Shown piece by piece: positions 25,959 to 35,018 of a stretch of DNA of 64,000 nt (positions are counted from its first letter, which is position 1; each line of letters begins with the position of its first letter). A program made the position numbers and the translations under genes. The stretch is from Desulfonatronum lacustre DSM 10312 (lineage in GTDB: Bacteria; Desulfobacterota; Desulfovibrionia; Desulfovibrionales; Desulfonatronaceae): contig NZ_KI912608.1 of the NCBI RefSeq assembly GCF_000519265.1, positions 2,947,313 to 3,011,312 on the forward strand, read 5' to 3'. The notes under the pieces are model-generated. The model made no database searches. It was not told where the DNA came from and was given only the letters and a program-made list of their open reading frames with translations.

Positions 25959-28130
25959 ATGACCAAATACATTTACTCCGCAATGCCATCGACCATTGTC
26001 GGGTTACTGATTCTGATACTTGTCGTGTCCTTCGGCTGTACACGGGAGGACCAGTCTGCCAATGCGAACAGTACCTCGGATGCACGTATTGACCGGATCG
26101 AGGATTTGACCGGCGCCCACACACGGGTCGTCTGGGTTCAGGATCTCGGCCAAGGTGGGAACCCTGGGGCCCAGGGCGACAACCTGCGCCTGATGGGTTT
26201 CGATTCACGGGACGGCCATGGTCAGCGGGTTATCCTGGATGGGCCGGCTAATTTCGCCAAGCCGTACATCACCCCGCGCGGCGATCGGGTGGTTTATACC
26301 GATCGTACCCGGGACGTGGTGATGATCGTCAACTGGGACGGCTCAGGGCTGCGCGAAGTAACTTCCGGCACGGGCTTGGCCGTGTGGATGGACCCCTTTA
26401 CCGGTCACGAATGGCTGTATGTCGGAGTCGGACAGGATGGGAACCGGGCCCCTACCAGGCAACGCATGGAGCGAGTCCGGCTGGATGATCCCGAAGTCCG
26501 GGAACTCGTTTGGGATCAGACCCCGGTGACCGAGGATCAGGTTCAGCTTTCCATTGACGGCAAAATGGCCGGGGGCACCTTTCCCTGGCCCCACGCCGGT
26601 GTGGCGCGACTGACCGAGGGGGCCTGGGACAGGCTGGCCCAAGGCTGCTGGCCGTCCATCTCTCCCGACGACCAATATCTTTTCTGGGTCTTCGACGGAT
26701 CGCACCGCAACTTGACCATGCAGCGATACGGCACGGAACACCGCTGGCAGGTACCCATCAACACCGCTCCCGGCATCGACGGCTACGAGGTTTATCATCC
26801 ACGCTGGTCCAACCATCCCCGGTTTCTGGTGGTCACCGGGCCGTATATCAGCGGGAGCGGCGGCAACCGGATTCGTACCGGCGGGCCGGAGGTTTCCCTG
26901 CATATCGGCCGCTTCAGCGAGGATTTCTCTACCGTGGAGGCCTGGCATCGTGTGACGGACGATACCTTGACGGACTACTACCCGGACGTCTGGGTGGCCT
27001 CCGGCCTGGAGATGATCCAGACCTGGGCCGCCGGAGCCGAATCAACAGATGCTCCAACAGATGCTTCAACTGATGCTTCGGCTCGAACCAATATCTCAGA
27101 GCACAGCGCTGCCGCATCCTCGTCGGCTCCAGACAACGGCTTGGTCTTTTGGTGGGAGAACGCCGCTCGTTCCAGCGTCCTCTTCGACTCCAAAAGCAGC
27201 CGGTACCGCGACGTCCACCTCGAGCCGCGCGGCACGGCCAGGCTGACCAGGTATTTCGCCATGGACACGTCCCGGGGAGGGCATTTTATCCTGGAGCAGA
27301 CAGACGACATTCTCTCAGCCCTTCGGAATACCAATCAACTGACCATTGAGGCCGTTATCACGCCGTCCTTGCCGGACCAGTCCGGACCGGCGAGGATCAT
27401 CACCTTTTCCTCGGGACCAAGTGCTCGCAACGTCACCCTCGGCCAATCCGGAGACCGGCTGGTCCTGCGGCTCCGCACGGAACGGACCGGACCCAACGCC
27501 GTTCCGCCGGAGTTGGATTTGCTGCCGCTGACTGCCGGAGAACCGACCCACGTCGTCGTGACCTACGCGGACGGACTGGTAACCGCGTATGCCGACGGCC
27601 AACATGTCTTTTCCTCTGATGCCGTTCATGGCGGATTCGGCACATGGTCGCCGCAGCATCTGTTGTTCGGAGACGAGTGGGGGGGAGGGCGGTTCTGGGC
27701 CGGACAACTGGAAGGCGTGGCCATTTACAATCAGGTCTTGACCCCGGAGAAAGCGGCCCAGCGTTACTCGGAAGCCCAAGCCCGCGTCGCGGATCGAGTT
27801 CCTGCCGAGGTGTTGGTTGCCCGGGTTCGACTCCTGGAAGCGCTGCCCGTGCCTACGGTGGAGGCGGTCGCGCCCTATCAACGGGCCTTGCTGGTGAACC
27901 GTTATGCCGTGGAGGAGGTTTTGGAAGGGGAGGCGCACGGACAGGAGATCCTCATCGCCCATTGGGTGATCATGGATGGCCGGGTCCTGGAAACCGCCCC
28001 CCGGCGGCAAGGCGATGTTTTCCAGCTCCGTCTGGAGTTTTTCGACGACCGGCCCGAGCTGGAAGGCGAGAAGATTTCCTTGGAAGGGCACGATTTTCTT
28101 TTGCCCCTGTATTACGATGTTCAGAGTTGA
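25959..28130 (+). CDS. beta-propeller plus LamG surface protein, putative lipoprotein
   Basis: This 723-aa protein has an N-terminal hydrophobic segment ending LILVVSFGC, a possible lipobox, so it is probably exported and lipid-anchored. Residues ~45-350 show TolB-like repeats (YITPRGDRVVYTDRT, SISPDDQYLFWVFDG), suggesting a beta-propeller. A Thr/Asp/Ala/Ser-rich linker follows (about 360-395), then a LamG-like domain (about 400-605; VTAYADGQHVF) and a C-terminal module with APYQRALLVN, EVLEG and PELEGEKIS. The partial gene at 1-1137 is a clear paralogue over its whole length. A GGAGG lies just before the ATG. It probably binds carbohydrate outside the inner membrane; I do not know the family and claim no enzyme activity. 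Confidence 0.82.
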   Translation: MTKYIYSAMPSTIVGLLILILVVSFGCTREDQSANANSTSDARIDRIEDLTGAHTRVVWVQDLGQGGNPGAQGDNLRLMGFDSRDGHGQRVILDGPANFAKPYITPRGDRVVYTDRTRDVVMIVNWDGSGLREVTSGTGLAVWMDPFTGHEWLYVGVGQDGNRAPTRQRMERVRLDDPEVRELVWDQTPVTEDQVQLSIDGKMAGGTFPWPHAGVARLTEGAWDRLAQGCWPSISPDDQYLFWVFDGSHRNLTMQRYGTEHRWQVPINTAPGIDGYEVYHPRWSNHPRFLVVTGPYISGSGGNRIRTGGPEVSLHIGRFSEDFSTVEAWHRVTDDTLTDYYPDVWVASGLEMIQTWAAGAESTDAPTDASTDASARTNISEHSAAASSSAPDNGLVFWWENAARSSVLFDSKSSRYRDVHLEPRGTARLTRYFAMDTSRGGHFILEQTDDILSALRNTNQLTIEAVITPSLPDQSGPARIITFSSGPSARNVTLGQSGDRLVLRLRTERTGPNAVPPELDLLPLTAGEPTHVVVTYADGLVTAYADGQHVFSSDAVHGGFGTWSPQHLLFGDEWGGGRFWAGQLEGVAIYNQVLTPEKAAQRYSEAQARVADRVPAEVLVARVRLLEALPVPTVEAVAPYQRALLVNRYAVEEVLEGEAHGQEILIAHWVIMDGRVLETAPRRQGDVFQLRLEFFDDRPELEGEKISLEGHDFLLPLYYDVQS

Positions 28131-28175
28131 GGCACGGATGTCCCGTCACATCTCCCATTCACAACGGACGGCAAT

Positions 28176-29156
28176 TTGAACAGTCCTTATCGGGATCATC
28201 TGAAACTCTTTTTCCGGGTTGCGTTAAGTCTGGGCCTCCTGGCGGCCTTGGCCTACACCATCGATCTTTCCGAAATGGCCCGGTTGATGGTCGGTTTGCG
28301 CTGGGAGATGTTCGCCGTATTGCTGCTCCTGGTACTTGGGGAGCGCCTGCTGAGCACCTGGAAATGGCAGGTTCTGCTCATCGCCCACGGCAGTGACCTC
28401 ACCCTGTGGCAACTGTTCCGCATCCAGATGACTTCCGGCTGTTTCGGCTTGTTTTTGCCGTCTTCCGTCGGTGTCGACGTCCTGCGCATGGTGGCCATTT
28501 CCAAGTGCAGCACCAAGCCGGTGCAGGCCGTGGCCGCTTCGGCGGCGGACCGGGCCATTTCCGTCTTCATCCACCTCTTCCTGGGGGCAGTTGTTGCTCT
28601 TGTGGCCGCCGGCGAGTATCTGCCCTGGCCCATGGCCGTTGTCTTTCCCATCCTGTTTCTCGGTGTTACCGGCGTGGTCCTGATTCTTGCGCTGCCCACC
28701 TTGAACAAGTGGGTCGCGCCTTTGCTGCGCCGAACCGTCGGGGAGAAGATCACCGGCAAACTCAAGGAGTTCTATACCAGCCTTCTGGTTTACCAGGATC
28801 ATAAACGGGCGCTCAGCACCAACGTTGCCATCTTTGGGCTGATGATCGTCCTGCGCATCATTATCGTTTATACGCAGGCCGTGGCCCTGGGCATTTCCGT
28901 CGATCCATTCCTCCTGGCAATGGTCCTTCCGTTGGTCTGGGTGGCCCTGATGCTGCCCATTTCCATCGGTGGGCTGGGTCTCCAGGAAGGGGCGTATTTT
29001 TTCTTTCTTCGCGGCATCGGCGTTGGCGGCCCTGCCGCCCTGGCCATTTCCATCCTGGAGCACGTCGTTGTCCGTGTCGCAAGCCTGCCCGGACTCTATT
29101 TCTATCTTCGCGGAGGATTGGTGGGTGGGAAAGTCGGGCGACCCATCCAGCGCTGA
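28176..29156 (+). CDS. flippase-like membrane protein (LPG-synthase transmembrane/UPF0104 family)
   Basis: This 326-aa protein has about eight membrane helices and the family motifs LPSSVGVDVLRM (about 98-109), AADRAISVFIH (about 124-134) and GGLGLQEGAYFFFLRGIG (about 266-283). It is related to the protein at 7215-8192 but is GC-rich, so the two were acquired separately or one came by transfer. No in-frame ATG or GTG lies between the preceding gene's stop and TTG 28176, which has CGGACGG before it, so the start is TTG. Its last 55 bases overlap the end of the convergent polysaccharide deacetylase gene. Confidence 0.86.
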   Translation: MNSPYRDHLKLFFRVALSLGLLAALAYTIDLSEMARLMVGLRWEMFAVLLLLVLGERLLSTWKWQVLLIAHGSDLTLWQLFRIQMTSGCFGLFLPSSVGVDVLRMVAISKCSTKPVQAVAASAADRAISVFIHLFLGAVVALVAAGEYLPWPMAVVFPILFLGVTGVVLILALPTLNKWVAPLLRRTVGEKITGKLKEFYTSLLVYQDHKRALSTNVAIFGLMIVLRIIIVYTQAVALGISVDPFLLAMVLPLVWVALMLPISIGGLGLQEGAYFFFLRGIGVGGPAALAISILEHVVVRVASLPGLYFYLRGGLVGGKVGRPIQR

Positions 29157-30040
29157 AACGTCCGTCCGTACCGGGCGCGCAGAATGCTCCCCAACGAAAT
29201 TCGTCCCTCTCCAGGCAGTCTGCGCAGGAACTCGGCACTGATCCGCACGATGTGATCCGTGGGATCATTCATCCGGTTGCCGGTGGAAAGCGCCGGACAA
29301 TTGGTCGGTCGGCCCGGCAGGACGCCCCACCAGAAGGATTGATACCCGACCTCTCGTCCGATTCTGAGCGCTTCTCCGGTCCCATCGTACATGGGGAAGG
29401 CCAGGTGTCTGACCCCGCTGCCCAGCCGCGCTTCCAGGATTTCCCTGGCCAGGCGTAAATCCTCGTCCATGTTCCGCGCGGGTCCGCGAGCCACGGTCTC
29501 GTTCATCCGCGCATCCGCTCCACACAGAGGCACCGGCTCCGGCCAGCGCGGAAAATACCGATGCTCCAGGCTGTGCGACTGGACGTCCACGAATCCGGAA
29601 CGCCGCATCACCCGCAACTCCTTCCAGGTGCAAGGCCGGTGTTCATCGCCCACGACCTCTTCGGCCAGATCGTGAAATTTGGGCGCGGCAAAGGCCACGG
29701 CGCGACAGCCGTGACGCTCCAGGAGGGGCAGGGCGACCTGGAACAAGCTGCGCGAGCAGTCGTCAAACGTGAGCACCACGCTGGGACCGCTGAGGCTGAA
29801 TTCTCCGCGCAGAAACGCGACAAGTTCGTCGGCGATCAGTGTCGCGTAGCCGTTTTGACGGAGATATTCGAGGTCTTGACGCAGCTCCGGGCCGACCACA
29901 TCGTGATAGCAGAAAACCGGGACCGCATCCGTTCTCTGCTTGGGGACGCGAGCCAGGACGAAATCCGGGACCGATCCCGTGGCGGCGCAGCGGATTTCCG
30001 GCCAGTTTTTTTCCCAGGTGGAACGAAGGCGGCGCAGCAT
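29102..30040 (-). CDS. polysaccharide deacetylase (NodB/CE4 family)
   Basis: This 312-aa protein has the CE4 motifs: VFCYHDVV, then VVLTFDDCSRS (about 86-96) with the catalytic and metal-binding Asp pair, and the metal-binding His pair in SHSLEHRYF (about 155-163). It removes N- or O-acetyl groups from a polysaccharide. No signal peptide is evident, though the first residues are basic. The preceding GT4 gene ends one base before its ATG (TGA-x-ATG), so the two are translationally coupled. It overlaps the convergent flippase-like gene at the end. Confidence 0.88.
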   Translation of the reverse strand: MLRRLRSTWEKNWPEIRCAATGSVPDFVLARVPKQRTDAVPVFCYHDVVGPELRQDLEYLRQNGYATLIADELVAFLRGEFSLSGPSVVLTFDDCSRSLFQVALPLLERHGCRAVAFAAPKFHDLAEEVVGDEHRPCTWKELRVMRRSGFVDVQSHSLEHRYFPRWPEPVPLCGADARMNETVARGPARNMDEDLRLAREILEARLGSGVRHLAFPMYDGTGEALRIGREVGYQSFWWGVLPGRPTNCPALSTGNRMNDPTDHIVRISAEFLRRLPGEGRISLGSILRARYGRTFQRWMGRPTFPPTNPPRR

Positions 30041-30041
30041 G

Positions 30042-31169
30042 TCATCGGCCTCGGTGCGCGGACTTCAAGACCTGTCCGTAGACGGCGATCAAGTCCTGAA
30101 CATGAGACTGGATTGAAAAGCGCTGGACGAACGTCCGCGCCTCCGCGACAACGGATGATCGCAAACCCTCGTCATCCAGAAGACGCCGGATTTGGCTCAC
30201 CAAGGCCGCACCGTCCCGCTCCGGTGCCAGGACTCCGGTCCGGTCATGGCTGATCAGCTCCGGTATGCCGCCGACCCGGAACGCGGCCACCGGTCGCCCG
30301 GCGGCCATGGCCTCCAGGGCGCAGAAGGACAGCCCCTCCATCAAGGACGGAATCACCAACACGTCCACGGCCGCCAGGATGTCCGGGATGTCCGACCGCT
30401 GTCCCGTGAACCGCACGGACGCCGATGTGCCGCTCTTGTTCAGAATGGCCTCGCATTCCGCTTTGGAGGGTCCTTCACCGACGATCAGGACCTGGGCCTC
30501 GGGATGCGTTCGCAACAGTTCCGGCAGCCAGGGTAGAATAAACGCCTGCCCCTTTTCCGGTGAAAGGCGGCCGATGACGGCCAGCACCGGAGCGGTTGTC
30601 GGCAGTCTGAACTCCATGCGGATGCGCTCCCGTGCGTCCGAGGCGGTATTTCGGTATTTTTCCAGATCGATCCCGTTGTAGAGCACCGTCACCCGATCCG
30701 GGGAAATACCGAACTGCTCCCGCGCCAGCTTGCCCACGGCTTCCGATATCACCAGGCACCGGTCCGTCCATCCGGCCATGGCTTGGTGGAGCAGTCGAAA
30801 CATGGTCCCGGGTATGCTGGTATCGTGCAGGTGGGTAATGACCTTGCGTCCGCGGATGCGTCCGGCCGCCCGGCCCAGAAGAATCCCCTTCATTCCGGCA
30901 GCATGTACGATATCGCTTTGATCCCGGTCGATCATCCGCAGCAGGTCGAACAGAGCACAGGGGTCCCATTTGCCGCGGTTCAGGAAAACCGGCTGGACGC
31001 CCTTGTTTTCGAGAGCCTCGGCCACGGAGTGCCGTTCCCGCAAAAAACAGGCCCGGACATCGATTCCCTGGGCTGTGAGTTCAGGCAGCACCGTCAGGAA
31101 ATACGTCGTCGCTCCAGTGGTTACACCGTCGGCGTATCCAAGGTGGTCGCTCAAAAACAGCAGCCGCAT
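30042..31169 (-). CDS. GT4 family glycosyltransferase
   Basis: This 375-aa GT-B protein starts with MRLLFLSDHLGYADGVTTG, which contains the Gly-rich loop of the first domain. The C-terminal domain shows VLAVIGRLSPEKGQAFIL, VLIVGEGPSK and the E-x7-E region EGLSFCALEAMAAGRPVAAF. A longer frame exists upstream, but ATG 31169 has AAAGGA at good spacing and sits 34 bases after the stop of the YfhO-like gene. It is the middle gene of a three-gene unit with the YfhO-like protein and the deacetylase; the unit looks like synthesis and trimming of one surface glycan. Confidence 0.9.
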   Translation of the reverse strand: MRLLFLSDHLGYADGVTTGATTYFLTVLPELTAQGIDVRACFLRERHSVAEALENKGVQPVFLNRGKWDPCALFDLLRMIDRDQSDIVHAAGMKGILLGRAAGRIRGRKVITHLHDTSIPGTMFRLLHQAMAGWTDRCLVISEAVGKLAREQFGISPDRVTVLYNGIDLEKYRNTASDARERIRMEFRLPTTAPVLAVIGRLSPEKGQAFILPWLPELLRTHPEAQVLIVGEGPSKAECEAILNKSGTSASVRFTGQRSDIPDILAAVDVLVIPSLMEGLSFCALEAMAAGRPVAAFRVGGIPELISHDRTGVLAPERDGAALVSQIRRLLDDEGLRSSVVAEARTFVQRFSIQSHVQDLIAVYGQVLKSAHRGR

Positions 31170-31203
31170 GGGTGATCCTTTTCCTGTGGCGTTTAACCCA
31201 GAC

Positions 31204-33774
31204 CTACCGTTTCCGGGTAAATTCGACATGGTCCACGGTCATGTCCGCGTTGCCGAAATAGTCGAACAAGAGATTTACGGGGAGGTTGTTCGTCACGTCC
31301 AGATGAACGTATAGAGGTCGACCGGCGACCACAGGGTAGACCGGGCCCTGTTTCGCGTTCCAATCCGTTTCCACATGCAGCATGCCGAGTACAACGCCTT
31401 CGTCAGCCGAAGAATCAAAGGAAAAGCGCACATCGTATTCTCCTGGTGCAAAAGGCATTTTAGGCCCATAGAAAATAACCCGCCGCGGCTCGTACTCGCG
31501 GCGGAAAACCAAGTGCCCCGATCCTAGGTCAGTGAATCCGGCATGGAAAAAACTGGGCGCGGGTATCTTAAGGGACTCTCCCGGCTTCAGAAACAGCCAC
31601 TTTCCAGCAGTCAACAAGGCAGAGTCAAGGTTCACCGCGCCCGCAACATGCTCCAGGCGAAGGCCAATTTCCGCATATGACGAGACCGGAGCGTAAATCG
31701 GAATCCATACCCAGTCGGATGATTGCACCGCCACAGTTTGAATGAACATTGTCTCGTCGTTTTCATGGACCTGTGCCTGAAGCTCTCCCTCTCCTCTGGC
31801 CCGGATCAACCAGCGTAGTTCAGGGGCTGGCGGCACCCCGGTCGGTGACAGATTCACCACCGCATCCGGTCGGTTCATAGCCAAATAAGCGCCTCCACTG
31901 GCGGCGAAGTCCTCAACATGTTCGGCGTTTTCTATCCTGGAGCGCTCCATCTCCCAATGTCGGGCCGATAAAAAGGCATTCCACGTCTTCACGAACGGGA
32001 ATCGCACCAACGAGTCAGCGCTGTCCGAGCGTGGCTTTTCCAGCATTCTGAAGGCCCAAACAGCCCCATCCTGTTTCAGAAATTGTAGCCTGGGATGCTC
32101 CAAAAAGCCCCGGATGGCAAAGGTCACGGGAAATGGTGCCACCTTTTCCGGGTACATGTCTTCATGCAGGATTAAATGGCCGACGCCCCAGGACAAAAAC
32201 GTGTCAATCTGCTCATCCTCGAGGTATCCTTGGTTGATATTGTAAAAGCGCAGGAATACGTTCTCGAAATAGGCACTGGAGAAGGCCGGACTGTATCCGT
32301 TGACGAGCCTCACGTGATGGGCCAAGGCGAAGTGTTGGTAAACCGAAGCTAAATGGCTGTCTCCAGGCCACAGGGTCACCACCACTGCGCGAGGCACCAT
32401 GCCCTGGGCTTGGGCGTCCTCAACCACTGCCAAGTAGGCCCCTTGAGTTTCTTGAAGCCGAGTCAAAACGGGCGAACTGAGAACCGTATATCCTATTATT
32501 AATACGGCACTGAATGCGCACAGGCAAAACGTCCGCCACCATGAACCAAGCGGTGCGACCCGAATCAGGGCACTTAGGGATAGTGCACCGGCCACTGCCA
32601 TGAACGTCGGCATCAGACAGAAAATTTTTCCGGCTTGGCGGATCATGGCGTACGGCGGAATCAATTCCCGAACGAGCCCGAAAAGGCCGCCATGTCTTAA
32701 TCCATGCGGGCCTAAGGCTAGAATTGCCGCCAAGGCCGCTCCTGCCATCAACAGGCTCCAATAAAACAGCCTTCGTGACTCATGCCGCGGTCGTCGTGCC
32801 GCCAACACGAATGCTGCCAAGCCTCCAGCCGCCAACAGGCCAGCCAAGGGCCAGCCCAGATAGACCTGGGCGGAGGCAGTACTCGGTTTCCACTCGAAAA
32901 AACCATCCTTGGTTGGAGAAAACAGCCTTACCTCGCCGAGGCTTCTCCCTCCGGCCATATGCGTTTCTTCCAGCATCGCCGACTGGAACCGAACCACGAA
33001 GACGACCAGCACCGCCCCAACCGCCACGGCTAGCAATGCTTTGAACAGTGTCAGGAAACGGTGCGACCATCTCCCCGGAATGGACGATTTCATGGTCAGA
33101 GCCAGCAAGCACCAGGCGGGCGTGGCTAGAACGCTAAAGAAAAAGACGTGTACGTCGCCAACGTAAGCCAGCATGAGTGTCGCGGCGCTGAGCAAACCGC
33201 CTCGGATACTGCCGTCCCGGACGGCTTTGTCCAATCCCAGGAAAATGAACGGAACCCACATCATGGCAAAGCCGGTGGGGCTGGCGTCGAACTGGGTGAT
33301 CCAGCGGTACGGGAGCACGATGGCGAAGACTCCGAAAAGCGCCGCGATCCATTCGTCCTCCACGTAGCGGCGTACCAGCAGCCAAGTACCCAGGACGGTG
33401 AACCATAGTGAAACAATTACCGCCAGATTCATCCCGAAGGCCTGTCCCAACAAAGAAGCCCCCAGGGCGTAAATCAGCGAGAAGGGCAGATAGTATCCGC
33501 CTGGGAAGTAACGCTCCTCGTCGTTCCCGACATTGAACTCATAGAGGTTGTAGAATATCGGCGTGGCTCCAGTGACCCATTCCTTGACCAGTTGGTAGTA
33601 GTAGAGCAACTGCAATGCGTCACTGGGCATCATGGGCTGGATATCACCACCGTCTCCGCCGTGGGAGGAAACGGTCACCGCGGAAGTCACATGGAGCGGC
33701 AAAGGCCAAGAGAGGGCCGCCCAGGCCAATAAGGCCAGCATCAGGCTCAAGGGAAGCAATAGTCGTATCTTCAT
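31204..33774 (-). CDS. YfhO-like polytopic membrane protein with extracytoplasmic C-terminal domains
   Basis: This 856-aa protein has an N-terminal signal/anchor, a large first loop with MMPSDALQLLYYYQL and NVGNDEERYFPGGYYLPFS, and about twelve membrane helices to roughly residue 470. This is the layout of YfhO/GT-C-type proteins, which transfer a sugar from an undecaprenyl carrier. The remaining ~380 residues are outside the membrane and beta-rich; they end with MPFAPGEYDVRFSFDSSAD, which resembles the terminal domains of the proteins at 2069-4444 and 10518-12425. The ATG has GAGGAGAT directly upstream. It opens a unit with a GT4 and a deacetylase. Confidence 0.75.
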   Translation of the reverse strand: MKIRLLLPLSLMLALLAWAALSWPLPLHVTSAVTVSSHGGDGGDIQPMMPSDALQLLYYYQLVKEWVTGATPIFYNLYEFNVGNDEERYFPGGYYLPFSLIYALGASLLGQAFGMNLAVIVSLWFTVLGTWLLVRRYVEDEWIAALFGVFAIVLPYRWITQFDASPTGFAMMWVPFIFLGLDKAVRDGSIRGGLLSAATLMLAYVGDVHVFFFSVLATPAWCLLALTMKSSIPGRWSHRFLTLFKALLAVAVGAVLVVFVVRFQSAMLEETHMAGGRSLGEVRLFSPTKDGFFEWKPSTASAQVYLGWPLAGLLAAGGLAAFVLAARRPRHESRRLFYWSLLMAGAALAAILALGPHGLRHGGLFGLVRELIPPYAMIRQAGKIFCLMPTFMAVAGALSLSALIRVAPLGSWWRTFCLCAFSAVLIIGYTVLSSPVLTRLQETQGAYLAVVEDAQAQGMVPRAVVVTLWPGDSHLASVYQHFALAHHVRLVNGYSPAFSSAYFENVFLRFYNINQGYLEDEQIDTFLSWGVGHLILHEDMYPEKVAPFPVTFAIRGFLEHPRLQFLKQDGAVWAFRMLEKPRSDSADSLVRFPFVKTWNAFLSARHWEMERSRIENAEHVEDFAASGGAYLAMNRPDAVVNLSPTGVPPAPELRWLIRARGEGELQAQVHENDETMFIQTVAVQSSDWVWIPIYAPVSSYAEIGLRLEHVAGAVNLDSALLTAGKWLFLKPGESLKIPAPSFFHAGFTDLGSGHLVFRREYEPRRVIFYGPKMPFAPGEYDVRFSFDSSADEGVVLGMLHVETDWNAKQGPVYPVVAGRPLYVHLDVTNNLPVNLLFDYFGNADMTVDHVEFTRKR

Positions 33775-34106
33775 GATCTCCTCTCAACCATGTTTCACGG
33801 CTTTGCGGGGATCGCCCCCGTCCAGGTCTCGACGAGAAATCCCGTCCAGAGATTTCCCGCCGAATTGTCTGGAAAATTGATCTCGAATCCGATTCGTTGA
33901 CCGGCACTGATTGACGGTGTGACCTTGCCCGTTTTATTGACAAGTTTTGCATCGAACACTTTGCCACCGTATATGCTAAAAAGGACAGCGTACAGTCACG
34001 CAACTATTAATTGATAGCGCTGTAGCTTTTATATTTTTTTACTCTATATATGCTGTTAGCATTCGGAATAAGCGTCATTAAATCTAACAATAAGCAAAGA
34101 AAAATT
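33775..34106. other. divergent intergenic region, no gene seen
   Basis: This 332-bp gap lies between the YfhO-like gene (minus) and the ABC permease (plus). Its right third is AT-rich like the permease gene. A TTGACA at 33937-33942 has no good -10 element at normal spacing. A half-match to parS at 33791-33800 is not a full site. Confidence 0.5.
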
Positions 34107-34907
34107 ATGATTTTTACTGCAAAAATTGTACAGCATCGTGATCTTCTTTTAAATCTTGTAAAAAGAGAGCTAAAAGGTCGATACAAGGATTCCGTGTTAG
34201 GTTTTTTGTGGAGTATCCTTAATCCTCTTTTTCTGGCAATAATTTACATGTTTTTTTTAAGGCTGCTTGTAGGTCGTGGAGTTCCAACTGAGGACGTGAT
34301 CATCGGTGTTTTTGCTTGGCAATTTACCGCACAGAGCATATCCGGAGGCATGTCATGCATCACCGGAAATGCAACTCTCATAAAAAAAGTCTATTTCCCA
34401 CGCGTTATTCTGCCGCTATCCGTTATTGCCGGAAATTTGATAAATTATGTACTGACAATATTTGTCCAATTATTTCTTTTGATTTTTGTGCTAGCTTGGA
34501 AAGGAAGTATGCTTGGGATAGGCTTGTTTGCAATGCCTCTAGTTGTCTTGTATCAAACATTGTTTATCTTGGGCATGGTTTTAGTTGTTTCATCGGCCAA
34601 CGTATATTTCAGAGACATCCAACACCTCGTCAATCTACTTTTGACGGCTTGGTTCTTTATGACACCGGCAATTTATAATCTCACCTTCATTCAGCCTATT
34701 CTTGAACAGTTTCCTTTTTTGGGTAATCTCTATTTCTTAAATCCAATGGCCTCCATCATTACGATGTATCGGGCCCTGCTTTTGCCGGAAAGTGTTTTCT
34801 TCTGGTCCTGGGGGGTCGTTCTTGGTTTAGTTTGGCCAATAATTTTCCTCTATTTCGCGTACCGGATTTTTCAGTCCGCGCAACGTAATTTTGCTGATTA
34901 CGTTTGA
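34107..34907 (+). CDS. ABC-2 type polysaccharide transporter permease (Wzm-like)
   Basis: This 266-aa protein has six membrane helices and the family's N-terminal region LVKRELKGRYKDSVLGFLWS (about 15-34), then FPRVILPLS and IYNLTFIQPILEQFP. Wzm proteins form the channel that moves a finished O-antigen or teichoic-acid-like polymer across the inner membrane, driven by the ATPase Wzt. No Wzt-type ATPase follows, and none is present anywhere in the window. The gene is AT-rich, unlike the GtrA and kinase genes after it. The frame is open from 34050, but the family begins at MIFTAKIVQHRDLL. No strong ribosome-binding site is visible. Confidence 0.9.
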   Translation: MIFTAKIVQHRDLLLNLVKRELKGRYKDSVLGFLWSILNPLFLAIIYMFFLRLLVGRGVPTEDVIIGVFAWQFTAQSISGGMSCITGNATLIKKVYFPRVILPLSVIAGNLINYVLTIFVQLFLLIFVLAWKGSMLGIGLFAMPLVVLYQTLFILGMVLVVSSANVYFRDIQHLVNLLLTAWFFMTPAIYNLTFIQPILEQFPFLGNLYFLNPMASIITMYRALLLPESVFFWSWGVVLGLVWPIIFLYFAYRIFQSAQRNFADYV

Positions 34908-35018
34908 TTTGAACATGTTGCCGCATTAGTAAGCATTTGTCACCGCAACTTCGTTCCATTGCAGCCGATACCTCGGAAGCTTTAGTGAGAGCGGTATACC
35001 TCGTCATGTGAGAACGGA

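Noticed and set aside
33791-33800. Partial parS-like sequence TGTTTCACGG
   Set aside because: Only the left half matches; the right half is absent. ParB would not load here.
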